NCBI RefSeq assembly: GCF_000203815.1
Contig: NW_004457736.1
Coordinates: forward strand, 1,488,001 to 1,552,000
Length of the DNA stretch: 64,000 bases
Reading direction: 5' to 3'
DNA from: Cavenderia fasciculata
Taxonomy: Eukaryota; Evosea; Eumycetozoa; Acytosteliales; Cavenderiaceae
A program made the translations under genes and the position numbers. Under the pieces are notes generated by a model that was not told where the DNA came from, made no database searches, and was given only the letters and a program-made list of their open reading frames with translations. Within the stretch, counting starts at the first letter, position 1; each line of letters begins with the position of its first letter. Below are positions 45,808 to 56,869 of this stretch, in pieces.

Positions 45808-47015
45808 ATGACATTTCAAGTTATTCAACCAGGTAGAAACCATACCGAAAAGATTTTACAGGAAACGGTAGATTCGAAAACAAGTTGTTCGTCGATGGAT
45901 CATCTGGGATGCCAATTTATCATTTGGGTATTCTCATTGGCTTTGGTTGGTGGTCTAGCAGCATCTATCATCGTTCATAACCAAGCAGTGATCGAAGTAG
46001 AAGCGAATCGCAACAGATATATAACATCTCCCGACTATGATGATGATGCTGTTGACAAGGTAAGAAATAAACAAAAAGAAAAAGAAGAAAGATATCATTA
46101 ATCTTGATATATTAGGAGATTGGATCTTTGATGGGAATCATATTTATTCCAATACTATTGGGAATCATGTTTATTTGGAGATTGGCCATATAAAAGTCAA
46201 AAGGAGGAAGGTCGATTTCACGGTGGATAAAAAAAAGGGAATCGAGCTACTTCTGGCCTCCAGTGGAGCAAAACAGGACAAAAAACCACCACAAGAAAAA
46301 ATATCTTTTGGTTGTTTTTTTTGGATGGCATGTCGAGGAAAATGAAATGTTTATCTCTGATTGGATGAGTCACCTCCTCTAGATAGCAGAATCACCATGT
46401 TGCTACTTCAAGTATACTTTACCAAGGAGTATTCTCATATAGACACAGAATCTGAGCAGATTCTCGAATCAGTCAAAGCAGATATGACCAAAAGAAACAA
46501 AGATAGAGACACTTATTTTAGCATTAATGTCACATTCTCTGTCGCAGAATTTAAAGACTCTAAACTCTTTTGCTTAAATGAAGATAATATTCCATGGTAT
46601 GTCAATTCTTTTTGGTGGGCCATTGTAAATGTAAGTAAATGTATTTTAGTATCTTAAGTTGAGATGATTTTTATTAACTAACCAATTTTTTTTTTTAGAT
46701 TTTATTTATATGGTTTCCTTGGGAAGTAGCATATAGATCTCATCTTGCAACCAGTCAATATGATTGAAACAAGTACGAATCACAGGAACAGTTAATCCTT
46801 TACCAATTGACGATTGTTTTGAACCCCAAACGGAAACGGTTTATCTCCAAGTACCAGGCCAAACTCATGCTGTTCCTCACACTCAACCAATAGGACAAAT
46901 ACCTCAGCACTATATTGCACCAATCTATCACCAACCAATGGGTGCAAATAACTATTCAACTTATCAACCACCACCATATATACCAAATCCTAACAATAAT
47001 TATTCAAAGGTTTAA
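45808..47015 (+). pseudogene. Decayed multi-pass membrane protein gene
   Basis: Pieces of one protein appear in order but in different frames. They are MTFQVIQPGRNHTEKIL with one TM helix (FIIWVFSLALVGGLAASIIV), spliced 46059|46116 to a second TM helix ending in a stop at 46193. KVDFTVDKKKGIELLLASSG follows, then a stretch around FISDWM. Next is 46361-46657 (VYFTKEYSHIDTESEQI, then NIPWYVNSFWWAI), apparently spliced to ILFIWFPWEVAYRSH at about 46700. Last is a Pro-rich tail NPLPIDDCFEPQTETVYLQV at 46764-47015. Stops or frame changes near 46193, 46350 and 46763 separate them. If only the first part is used, a 109-aa two-TM protein remains. A single degenerating gene is the simplest reading. 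I cannot name the family. Confidence 0.55.
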
Positions 47016-47564
47016 TAAAGATGCCCTGAAATTGTAAAGACTTACAAAACAATGGTTTCATGACTTTTATTTTTATTGTTATTGTAAGTTAATCCCTTTT
47101 ATTTTTGGTGACAGATCACCTCTTGGTCATTTCTCAACTATCAATTCAAACAATTAATAGTTACCCTCATTCATCATCATCTTTGTTTTAAAAGGAAAGA
47201 ATATTTCATCATCATGGGATTTCTTCATCACATTGATCAATGAAATGAATAGTATGTGGAATTAAGGTTGTTAAATAAATCGGAAGATGGATTACATTAG
47301 GGCTGTTTCATGCTATCAGGACAAATAAAATGACAAGTTGATGTGGGGAAGTCATAAAAAAATTCTATGAATTCCTTAAAATCTTGTCCCAAAGTTTTCC
47401 AAGCGTCGCAGCCCTTAATATCAAACAAACCATTGAATTTAAATAGTTTTAGAATTTTTAATCTTTAGTTTAAAACACTAACAATCAATCAATCAATTAA
47501 TCAATTAATCAATTAATCATTTAATCAAATTACCAAACAAAAAAAGAATTTTAAAATAATAATA
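47016..47564. other. Intergenic region with a candidate structured RNA
   Basis: 550 bp before a small membrane-protein gene. The stretch 47296-47419 contains nested complementary segments, listed separately. The remainder is AT-rich with an (ATCA)n/(TTAATCAA)n run near 47484-47525. Confidence 0.45.
47296..47419. ncRNA. Candidate structured RNA, three nested stems
   Basis: Complementary segments are nested in order: ATTAGGGCTG 47296-47305 with CAGCCCTTAAT 47409-47419 (one bulge); GGACAA 47319-47324 with TTGTCC 47384-47389; GGAAGTCAT 47347-47355 with ATGAATTCC 47367-47375 (one mismatch, 11-base loop). An alternative middle helix GACAAG/CTTGTC competes with the second. The segment is GC-richer than its surroundings and holds no plausible protein frame. 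I find no tRNA, C/D-box or spliceosomal signature, so class and strand are open. Confidence 0.4.
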
Positions 47565-48249
47565 ATGGATGTTACATTTGTTTATAGATACGATCCAAAA
47601 AGACCATATCTAAGTAATTGGTCAAAAATATTTAATTCACTAAACTATGTAGTTTATATGGGAGTTGTCATCATATTCTTTTTAAATCTATTCAAATCAA
47701 CTTGTGAATGTAAATATGAATCGATAAAAGGTCAAAAAGATGGTGATGTTAAAAACAAATCAGAAGCTGTTGGACAACCTTATCTTTATATAATGATTGC
47801 TTTTACTTGTTTTTCAGGGTATTTATAAATATAATATATAAAATAATATTATTTTATTAATTATTTGTCTCTATTTAAATAGATTTACAAGTTTAATTTT
47901 TAATATGTTGTTTCCACCAAATACATCGGTTACTAGAAGTACTACATCCGAGTATGCTGGTACTGCCTATACCAATGATGGAATACCAATGGATGTCCAT
48001 AAAGTAACGACTACGACAACTCATAGTGTAGGTCCCCTTCAATCACTTTCAACCAAACTTACCAAACAAAATATTTCAAATCTTGCCTTATACCTTGTCG
48101 TCATTGTTCCATTAATCATTATCATCTATATCATGTACTTTAATGCAAATGCAGGTTGTAAAGATTGTTGTCTATTTAATCTTTATGATGATAGAAAGTG
48201 TGATATTGAGAATTCAAAGTTCCTAGTTTCAAGTGATGCTTGGAAATAG
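47565..48249 (+). CDS. Small multi-pass membrane protein, unknown family
   Basis: Two exons, 47565..47818 and 47883..48249, give 206 aa. Three or four hydrophobic segments are visible: VVYMGVVIIFFLNLF (~28-45), PYLYIMIAFTCFSGF (~72-86) running into SLIFNMLF, and ALYLVVIVPLIIIIYIMYF (~155-175). Between the last two lies a Thr/Ser-rich hydrophilic loop (~95-150). A Cys cluster (CKDCC) lies just after the last helix. It is probably a membrane protein of the secretory system or cell surface; there is no recognised domain. The start MDVTFVYRYDPKRPY follows an AATAATA leader typical for dictyostelid genes. Confidence 0.6.
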
Positions 48250-48378
48250 AATTCAAATTAAAATTAATAAATTAAATCATTTCATTTTACTTTTAAGAAT
48301 CTTTGAATTCATATTCAATTTGTTCGATTTATTAATATACTTTTTAAAAGTGATATAGAGATATAGAAGAAGAAGAAG

Positions 48379-49127
48379 ATGTCAGAAACAACAACAACAT
48401 CTACTACTAGTACATCAGCATCATCATCAACCAATATATCACCACCTATACAATCATTTTCATCTAGGAGAAGAGCAAGCACTAATAATAGCAACTCTAC
48501 ATCACCGACACTCAATGTAGACCTAATCAATAAGTTGGCATCTCAACCAGTGCCTATCATCATGCCTCCATCATATAAACCAGAGGCAAAGTATGAGAAA
48601 TATGTAAATCAACTAGTGGGCAAGGTAATCATGTCTGCTGCACTCATCTCTAAAACACCTGGTCCTAAATTAAAGAATAATCTGTATGACATTTGAATGA
48701 TCAATAGTTACTTTTGATTAAACCTTTTGATATTAACATTTACATTGTAGACTAGCACAAAAAGGAATATTAATAAAGTTTAATGAAACGATTCAAATAG
48801 TAGATGCAATAGCCAAAGGTAAATTACATTTGGAATTAATAAGTATATCTGGTACTAAATGTATGGTAAACTAGCCTTAAAGAAGGATCATCTTAAGATT
48901 ATACTTCATATTTAACATTTATTTATTTATTTCTTTCTCTAGATGCAATTACAACAGTTAAAGAAAGATCATTTTATGGATTTAATACAAATACAAATAT
49001 AGGAGGAGGCATTATTTTAATTATACTAGATAATGCAATTTTGGTGGCATTGTTTCCTGCCTCAGTATTGATTGGTGAAGCTGTACCATTTATAGAAAAT
49101 TATGTATCAAATACAATCATTACTTAA
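48379..49127 (+). CDS. Small protein with Ser/Thr-rich N-terminus, unknown
   Basis: Three exons, 48379..48683, 48751..48818 and 48943..49127, join in frame to 185 aa. The first ~45 residues are S/T-rich, followed by LNVDLINKLASQPVPIIMPP, a helical segment YEKYVNQLVGKVIMSAALIS, and FNETIQIVDAIAKDAITTV. A hydrophobic C-terminal part (GGGIILIILDNAILVALFPA) could be a membrane anchor or a buried helix. I do not recognise the family. The clean phase at all three joins supports the gene model. Confidence 0.6.
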
Positions 49128-49231
49128 TACTTGTATAGTTGGATGTATACATTCATACATAACATTAAAGATGATGTAATGGGAAGTGGAGGCATTTACC
49201 ATTATAAATATTAATTCGATTAATTATTTAT

Positions 49232-50950
49232 TTATTTAATATATATATCTTCTTCTTCTTCTTTTCTTTTAAAATAATATTTATAATTATTTATGATACC
49301 TATAAATTGATATTCACTCTTTTCTTTCATATCATTTAAATCGTCAACAGAAAGAGCACCTTGACAAAATGTATCACCTTTATAGACAATGATGATGTTT
49401 AATAGTGTCACGGGTGCCTTGGAATTAATTTCTCTAGTGACAAAGGCGTATGGATTGGAATTGAACCCAAACGAGAATAACTCCTTTTGAAGGTATTTTT
49501 TGACGGTTTGAATACTTTGGTTGGCTAGTACCAAGTCTGTTGGAAAGTAACTATTGGGTGTTTTGACGGAATGTGGGATGACCAACTTGACAATAGACCT
49601 TGGTAAATTGATGGTACTCGATTGTCTAAACCCGTTGATTAGGTAGAGTGTCTTGATACTCTTGAATTGGAATAATAATTGTTCACGGTATTCATTGGAT
49701 AGTAACTCCCATTCATTGGTGTTGAACTCGTCTTCAAACTCTATTGATATGGCTTCAAGTTGGTCTTTGGTAGGTTGAGGGAATTGTTCGTAGAGAAGAA
49801 TGTTGTGTCGATGCAACAATAGTTTTCTAAGATTTGGCAATCTTTTGTAAAAGTCTTTCATCAAATGATCGGGTTCTTTCCACAGCAGTACTAGAACATT
49901 CATACAATTGATAGATACCAATGTAGAGAATTGAAGTAGTCTTGAGAATTGAATAGATTGACCGTACAATTGTAAATGAGTGAGATGAGTTGGAAATGTC
50001 GTTGGTTGATCATCATCACCATCATCTTGTGTGCCAGCAGTGTTGAATGGGATGTAATGTCCTTCGAACCTTTCAACCATCGGTGCAATTCGTTTCAACA
50101 ATGCACGAACATTGGGACAATTGTTGCAACTATCCACCAAACACTTGACATTTTTGAGTACACAATGAGGATTATCTAAATGGGACAACAAGTCATCATC
50201 AAATCTAGTCATTTTAATGGATGTAAACAAATGTTTTCCAATATATTTGAATAATGTTTTGTTTACCAATGTTAATTCTAATTGTCTTTTAACTATTGAT
50301 ATATCATTATTATTATTATTACTAGTGACATGATTATGATTGTTATTGTTATTTTCATCATAAACATTAAAACAATAACTATACCAACAATAATTAATTA
50401 TTTTATATAATATAATGTTTGGTAATATTAATCTTTTCCTACTACTAATATTTATATGATGATCTATATTTTCATCTATTTCATTATTATTATTATTATT
50501 GTTATTATTATTATCTACCAAAGATGATTGAATAAATTGAAATATTTGTTTGGATACCAATGATAAATGTAATTTACATAATCTTTCATTTAATGCCCAT
50601 TCTGTTGATATTTGATTCTTTTGATTATTAGATGGTCTCCTCCTACTACTACTACTCTTTCCACCTGTATAATTATATTTTTGATAGTAATAATAGTAAT
50701 CCTCTTCTTCATCGTCATAATCATCATCATCATCATCATCCTCTTGTTCCTCTTCATCTTCCTCGCTACTGTCATTCAAATAGTCATCTTGTTTCTTTTT
50801 TCTTTTAAAGTTATCACTTTTATCCAAACTATTCCAAGTTAATCTGATTATAAGAATGATTACATTCCATGGTAATAAAGAGAATTTAGTAGTAGTTGTA
50901 GTAGCTGTAGTTGTATTTCCTTCTTGTTTGTTGTTATTGCTATCATTCAT
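49232..50950 (-). CDS. F-box-like low-complexity family protein
   Basis: Single exon, 572 aa. An N-terminal hydrophobic motif FSLLPWNVIILIIRLTW is followed by an acidic/Tyr-rich low-complexity block (poly-D, poly-Y). Then come two F-box-like helix pairs (LCKLHLSLVSKQIFQFI, and LILPNIILYKIINYCW with LELTLVNKTLFKYIGKHLF), each interrupted by poly-N. The C-terminal half is leucine-rich (CVLKNVKCLVDSCNNCP, LPNLRKLLLHRHN, LTHLQLYGQ). This pattern is common in dictyostelid F-box/LRR-like proteins, possibly SCF adaptors; the function is inferred only. Confidence 0.6.
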   Translation of the reverse strand: MNDSNNNKQEGNTTTATTTTTKFSLLPWNVIILIIRLTWNSLDKSDNFKRKKKQDDYLNDSSEEDEEEQEDDDDDDDYDDEEEDYYYYYQKYNYTGGKSSSSRRRPSNNQKNQISTEWALNERLCKLHLSLVSKQIFQFIQSSLVDNNNNNNNNNNEIDENIDHHINISSRKRLILPNIILYKIINYCWYSYCFNVYDENNNNNHNHVTSNNNNNDISIVKRQLELTLVNKTLFKYIGKHLFTSIKMTRFDDDLLSHLDNPHCVLKNVKCLVDSCNNCPNVRALLKRIAPMVERFEGHYIPFNTAGTQDDGDDDQPTTFPTHLTHLQLYGQSIQFSRLLQFSTLVSINCMNVLVLLWKEPDHLMKDFYKRLPNLRKLLLHRHNILLYEQFPQPTKDQLEAISIEFEDEFNTNEWELLSNEYREQLLFQFKSIKTLYLINGFRQSSTINLPRSIVKLVIPHSVKTPNSYFPTDLVLANQSIQTVKKYLQKELFSFGFNSNPYAFVTREINSKAPVTLLNIIIVYKGDTFCQGALSVDDLNDMKEKSEYQFIGIINNYKYYFKRKEEEEDIYIK

Positions 50951-51184
50951 TATTTAATAACATAAAGAAAGATGAATGAATATGAATGAATGTTCATTCG
51001 AGTGTGTGTGTTAAAAGTGTTTGATAGAACAACACACCCTAAATGATCGATTTAGAAAAGTAAAGTATTATAAATAAACAACTACATAATTATTTATATA
51101 ATATTATTATTATAACAATAAAAGATACGATACTTTATTGGAGAGAGGTTCAAAAAAAAAAATGAAAATCAATTATAATTATAA

Positions 51185-52779
51185 TTATTTAGTATTGTTA
51201 TTATTATCATCAACATCATCATCACTACTAAATGAAGAAGTTGTTGAATCATTTGTATCTGTTCGATTTGGTGCATTTAAAATGCTACTGGCTCGATTAA
51301 CTGTTTTCGTATTGTTGGTTGTGTATTGACCAATTTGATTGTTATTGGCATGTAGAGGAGGATCATCTGTTCTAGTAAGGTCGTCATCATCCTCATCGAC
51401 TTCATCATCTTCATCATCGGTTGTTGTTTGTGTAAGTGTTGTTGGAGAAACTATATTTGGATTACCAGCAACAGTGTCTGAAAAAGTATTTGTAGAAGAT
51501 ATAGTTGGAAGTGGAGGTTTATCACCAGATGGAAGACGTGAACTACCACTACCTACCTTTCCATCTTTTTCTCTTTCTCTTTCTCTTTTCTCTTTTGCTT
51601 TTTGTTTCTTTCTATTTTTTCTACTACTACCACCATTGACATTGGTTGGTCCAACCGTCGCCGCAGTCAATGTAGTATTTTGATCATTTGATGGAATGGA
51701 TAATGAAAGATGTTGTTTTTGTTGATACTGTTGTTTTTTTCGAAGTTGTTCTTTGATTGCATTTTGTGACATATATTTCAATGTGATGGCTTGATTATCC
51801 AAAGGATGAGTATCCAATATTTTGTATGCATATTTTAATGCATTTTGATAATCCTCTATTTTATAATAGGTACTTGCCAATTCCATTATTATATCTCTAT
51901 TATCTTTTTCTTCTTTTAATAAATCTAAAAATTAAAATATTAATATTAATATTATTATAATTTTTTTTTGTTTTCTTTTTTCTTTTCTTTTTTACCTTTA
52001 TATAAATCAATTGATTTTCTTTTACATAATACTTGTTCAGAATGTGAAAGAGTACGAGCCAATTGATAAGAAGTTTGTTTTGATACTTTTCCATTGTCAG
52101 ATGATTGTAACTCTGTTTGATAGAGAGATTGCATCTTGGAGAGTTGGTCGAGATATGGTTGGGTATCGGCTCGTTGTGTTTGATAATCAATGTCATTCTT
52201 TTGGACCGATGGGATGGTGATGACGGTAGGATGGGTATGGGTGCGTGCACCACCACTTCCAAAGTGATAGTGGTCACCACCTGGGACGGCCACATCACAT
52301 CCTCTTTTTGATCCGTTCAGATTCTCCAATGTATCTGGTAAACTATTTTGATCTGTCAATACAGTCGATGTATCAGATGTAGATCCATTATTGTGTAATT
52401 GCTGCTGCAACAATTGATTAGATGATGGGATATCTCCAACATGGTCAAGGACAGTGTCGTTGGTATTAGTGTCATGTGATTTCTTTGATGATGAAGAAGA
52501 TGATCTTTTTCTATTTCTTCTTCTTCTTTTGGATGCATCACTTGGTGATGGAGTCGATTCGATTGTACCATCACCACCAGACGAAGATGACGACGATGCA
52601 TCTTGTGATCTAAAACATTTACATGTAAAGAATCGTTTTAGTTTGATCTTTAGCACGACAAAGATATGGTGTAGTTGGTTTCTGTGACGTCTCTTTCTAA
52701 CATTTTTTTCTTGTTCTTGTTGTCGTTCTCGTTGTCTTGCCAATTCATAATCCCTGGCATTATTAAACTCTACTTCCAT
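51185..52779 (-). CDS. TPR-like low-complexity protein
   Basis: Exons 52779..51996 and 51924..51185 give 507 aa. Residues ~1-60 are very basic and helical (RQRERQQEQEKNVRKRRHRN). A Ser/Arg-rich stretch with KRRRRNRKR follows, a likely nuclear or RNA-binding signal. Around 225-300 are paired helices with TPR character (SYQLARTLSHSEQVLCKRKS; MELASTYYKIEDYQNALKYA, then YKILDTHPLDNQAITLKYM), crossing the intron. The C-terminal third is KEKREREREK followed by an acidic Ser/Thr/Asn tail. TPRs suggest a protein-protein scaffold; no orthologue is known to me. It shares strand with its left neighbour, 234 bp away. Confidence 0.6.
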
Positions 52780-54636
52780 AAAAAGACTATCTATATATAA
52801 ATATTAGATTGGGGGGTTTAGTGTTGGAGGTGGAGTGCAGTGTTGTCTTATGAATCATCTTACCTCGTGTACTTATACCAACTTAGTTGTATGGTATATA
52901 TATATATATATTAATATATATTATATTTCCGGTTAAAATGTGTCTGTCTGATGCTTCGTTAAATTATATATATATATATATATTTACAAGATATAAACAA
53001 GATATACAAATTCACTGAGAGAGAGTGTGTATTCAGCAGCAGTCGCAATAAAAGTGCATCATCGCATAGAAATATTGTAATAATAAAAGCAACCTTTGCA
53101 AAGCAAAGCTACCCCTACCAACACTAACAACCAACCCAAAATAGGTTTATGTGCATCCAGATGAAGGTGGGTGTAAATTAAAATTAAAAGACAAAACCTC
53201 CCCATTTTTATTTAATTTAAATCAAAATATTTTGACTGTGAACTTCATCTCATCATCATCATCATCATCACATCGTTATATATCTATCTATGACTATTTA
53301 TGTGTGTATGTGTATGTGTATGTGTACGTGTACGTGTACAGTAAGTAGTATTTCTTTACTATTATTAACTTCTTTTATATTTATATATCTCTTTTGAATA
53401 TTTTCGATCAATGTTGTCCATCAACCAACTCTGTTTTGGGTAGATGACGTGACAGACTGCTGCTCAAATGTACGCAAACGTAGTTTCCTACAAATACTCT
53501 CCCTCTTTTTTATCTTTTCCATCAAAGATTCATCTAGATGATATCATTTGATATTTTTGTTGTCAACCAAGATGGGTACAACAAAAATATTAAATTAAAA
53601 ATGATTGAACTGATTGATTGATTGATTGATTTATTTGGATGGATGGAAAATCATGATTGAATGATAGATCATAAAAATATAAACTCTATCTCTCTCTCTC
53701 TCTCTCTCTACCCACCCCTTTTAACCACTGATCATCAATTGCAACAAATATAAACAAAAAGGAAATTAATGCAAAGAGTGAGGAGGGTTTTGGAATAATA
53801 TAATTTATGTTTAATTGTAAATGTAAGAACACTGTACCACTCTCTCTTTCTCTCTCTCTCTCACGCTCTTTCGTTCTCTCTCTAGTATAACCAATATCGA
53901 TTCATTCCAACATTAGTGTCATCATCATTTTTATTTAATTTGAATCACCCCTCTACTCTACTCTACTCTATTTATGTGTCATCATCACAAAATTAGTGAT
54001 TTACATGTGATATTTTAGAAAGTTTGGAAAAAGGGTTTATCCATCAATTAATAATAATAATATAATTGTTTTTGTTCTCTCTTTAGTTGCGCACCTTTTT
54101 TTATATTTTTCCTCCTCTTTACAATATTCCTCACTTACCCCCCTCTTACTGCTTTCTTGACCCATTATAATTAATATTCAACAACAGAGTTGCATCGATC
54201 CATGCAACTCTGCTTTTAACCCAAACCAACAATCATCGACTATTCTTTCAATTTCCCGTTTTTAAAAAAATTTATAACCCTGCTACTACAATTTTGTTTA
54301 GAAAATAAATAAAGATTGTTGATTTCAATTCCAACAACCAACAACAATAGCAGAACACAACAGTATCCAATTTTAATTATTAATAATTGTTCACTACAAA
54401 CTACGAAATTTAAATCTATCTATATCTATCTAAATATCTATCTATATAAATTATAATATTATCATTTATTATTATCTTTATTTATTTATTTATTATATGT
54501 TTATATAAGTTTCCCAAAATATATATAAAGTTTTATATAATTTTTGGGAAAATATTAAATTTTGAAAACGACAACTTCAACATTATTCAAATCAAGAGTG
54601 GAAAGATTTTGGGGAGGACTGGAAGGGCTCCAAGCG
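52780..54636. other. Long intergenic region, 1.86 kb, divergent promoters
   Basis: AT-rich DNA with (TA)n at about 52898-52910 and 52970-52982, (GTGTAT)n/(GTGTAC)n at about 53304-53340, (ATTG)n near 53612-53632, (CT)n at about 53689-53709 and 53840-53860, and (CTACT)n near 53952-53970. Only low-complexity open frames occur. In front of the right-hand gene there is no upstream in-frame ATG after the last stop, which supports the start chosen at 54637. Confidence 0.45.
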
Positions 54637-55608
54637 ATGATCAAAGAGATTGTGTACACTCGATTATTAAATAGTGTCATGGTGACGATTCTTGCCGTCC
54701 ATCTCTTTATCATTCTATCATGGTTCATCAATGCCTTTCAATTTCTTTTCATGTATCCACCTCACCATTTGATCATCGACACTTATTATGGCGTTCCAGT
54801 ATACTCTTCCAACAAACCCACCGACTCTGACAGTGCAGCCCGCGCCTTTCCAGAACACACTTTTCTCAATCGAAACAATCACACCAAATACAAAGACTCT
54901 TCGGAAAATGGAAGCGACGTTCCATACCTACGATACTTGGTCTGGATGTCTCCCCTCTTTATCTCTCATATATTTCTAGTCATTTATGTATTTTTAATGT
55001 ATAAAATCCTTGGATCATATAGACTCGATTTTGGTTGGAATGTAGATCCCAAACAACAAATTGAAGCTAGTAATATTAATATGAATGGCCCTCCTCTTTT
55101 TGTTGTTGAACAGAATGATGGAGTGGCCATTGACCCAAAAAAAAAGATGGATAATCTTAGAAAACAGCAATCTTTACCATCTTTTGCTGCTATCAAAAAA
55201 GATAGCAGTGGTGGTGGTGGAGGAGGTCAAGATAAAGGAGGACAGGTCGTAGTAAATAGTCAACATGGAAAATCATTCCTAAACCCATTGAGGGTAGACA
55301 AGGATGTTACTCACATTCCACTAATAATCCCATTGGTAATATCTTTTAAAAAATACCAAATACATTGCCGGTTTGTAATATGTCTGGTGATATATTATCT
55401 GCACATTTACACGTTTATCTTAAGCGGTGGACCGTGTGACCAACCTCTCTTTCTTACTAGCCGATGCTTTATTCCATACTGCCGATTCTTTATCACCGAT
55501 GGTTTCCTTTATCACGCCTGGTATCTCCATACCATGATCCTTTTCAACCACCTACTCTATTTATTTAATCATCAAGCAAAGAATAAAAAGAAATTTAATC
55601 TATCATAA
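54637..55608 (+). CDS. Polytopic membrane protein A of a tandem pair, unknown
   Basis: 323 aa from ATG 54637 (MIKEIVYTRLLNSVMVTILA). The open frame extends further left but without an ATG. The first TM helix lies in NSVMVTILAVHLFIILSWF. A non-cytosolic-type loop follows, then WMSPLFISHIFLVIYVFLMY as the second TM, a long hydrophilic loop with a Gly run (~195-225), and a C-terminal hydrophobic part with ICLVIYYLHIYTFIL and a Cys pair (CFIPYC). Its layout and N-terminal wording parallel the gene at 56870. No named domain. Confidence 0.55.
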   Translation: MIKEIVYTRLLNSVMVTILAVHLFIILSWFINAFQFLFMYPPHHLIIDTYYGVPVYSSNKPTDSDSAARAFPEHTFLNRNNHTKYKDSSENGSDVPYLRYLVWMSPLFISHIFLVIYVFLMYKILGSYRLDFGWNVDPKQQIEASNINMNGPPLFVVEQNDGVAIDPKKKMDNLRKQQSLPSFAAIKKDSSGGGGGGQDKGGQVVVNSQHGKSFLNPLRVDKDVTHIPLIIPLVISFKKYQIHCRFVICLVIYYLHIYTFILSGGPCDQPLFLTSRCFIPYCRFFITDGFLYHAWYLHTMILFNHLLYLFNHQAKNKKKFNLS

Positions 55609-56869
55609 ATTGAAGCAAAGGAAGGAACGAATGGGATGTATTAATTGTGTGGGTTTGAGTGGTATGAAATTAAATCTAGATAATCATGATTAAAAATGAA
55701 TGATCGATAGTATAAACAAAAACAAAGGGGGGGTGGATAATCGATCAATCTGCGACGGAATATTTAATTAATTAATTAATTTAATAGTTGTTGAATCCTT
55801 TTTTCAAAAATGGATATACTTTTGGTATATATGTGGTGTAACCAATCAATCGCTTGCGCAATATATATATTTATATATTATATATATGTGTGGGAGAGTG
55901 TGTATGTTTGGTGTATAGGCGCATCCGATCCACTTTGTCGTCATCCCCTTATTCGTCTCTATCCTTCCTTCCTTCCTTTATCTCTACTTGCCGGAAGATA
56001 TTGATTTAATGAATTCGCCAAAAAAGTTAAATCTATCTGTCCATCTATCTATATGGGTTGTACCATCCTATTTATCGTCGCTACTCATGATTCATTCATT
56101 CATTCATACATTCTCTATTTTACCAGCTAGGAGGAATAAGAGAAGACGGGAAAAAGATTATTTTTTTTTTTAATTAATTTGATCGTAAGATGTGTGTCTG
56201 TGTGAGAGAGTGCGTGCGTGCGTGCGTACGTTAAAACATGGGTGAGTGTGGTAAACATATCGTGTTTGTGATCTAATTGACAATCAATCAAACAACAACT
56301 AAAAAATCAATCCAATTAAATATCTTTTCTTTAATTATGCCATATGCTGCCAATCAACTGCTATGCGATTCTACCAACTACCGACCCCTTTTTTTCTCTT
56401 CTTTGTTCCACTCCACCATTTTCCACTTCTCTCCTTTATCCTACCTCCTCTTTGAACCGGTCGCAGTCTCTCTCTATCATCGATGTGACATGACTGTGCA
56501 CATGGTGATTCACATCACAACCCACCAGTCCAACTCGCTAAACCAACAACAAAAACAACAGAACTATATTTTAATCTAAATAAAATAAATCTAAATATAG
56601 GAATTGTTCTCATTTAGCGATCTAAATGAATAGTATAATATATTATTAATATTTAAAAAGTGTGAGTGAAATGATGGGGGATGCCAGAGATCCTGATCCC
56701 AATAACAATACTTTTTGATCTCCCAATGGTATCATCAATATTAATGTCAATTTGCTCCCCTTTTTAGACATATAACTATATATTTATCTATATATTTATA
56801 TACATACATATTTCTTTTTTTCTTTTTTTTTAATTATTATTTTTTTTTTTTTCTATCTATAGTTTAAAG
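55609..56869. other. Intergenic region between two membrane-protein genes
   Basis: 1.26 kb. Open frames at 55810, 55988 and 56277 are translated microsatellites ((TA)n, CCTT runs) or TTG-started Phe/Ser/His-rich frames, and are not supported. GTGCGTGCGTGC near 56212-56225. A strong poly-T tract ends ~20 bp before the next ATG. Confidence 0.45.

Noticed and set aside
54562-54636. Upstream extension of the first polytopic membrane gene
   Set aside because: It starts with TTG and has no in-frame ATG; the ATG at 54637 aligns with the paralog's start.
56277-56579. 100-codon frame between the membrane-protein pair
   Set aside because: It begins without an ATG, is Ser/Phe/His-rich, and has no domain or splice support.
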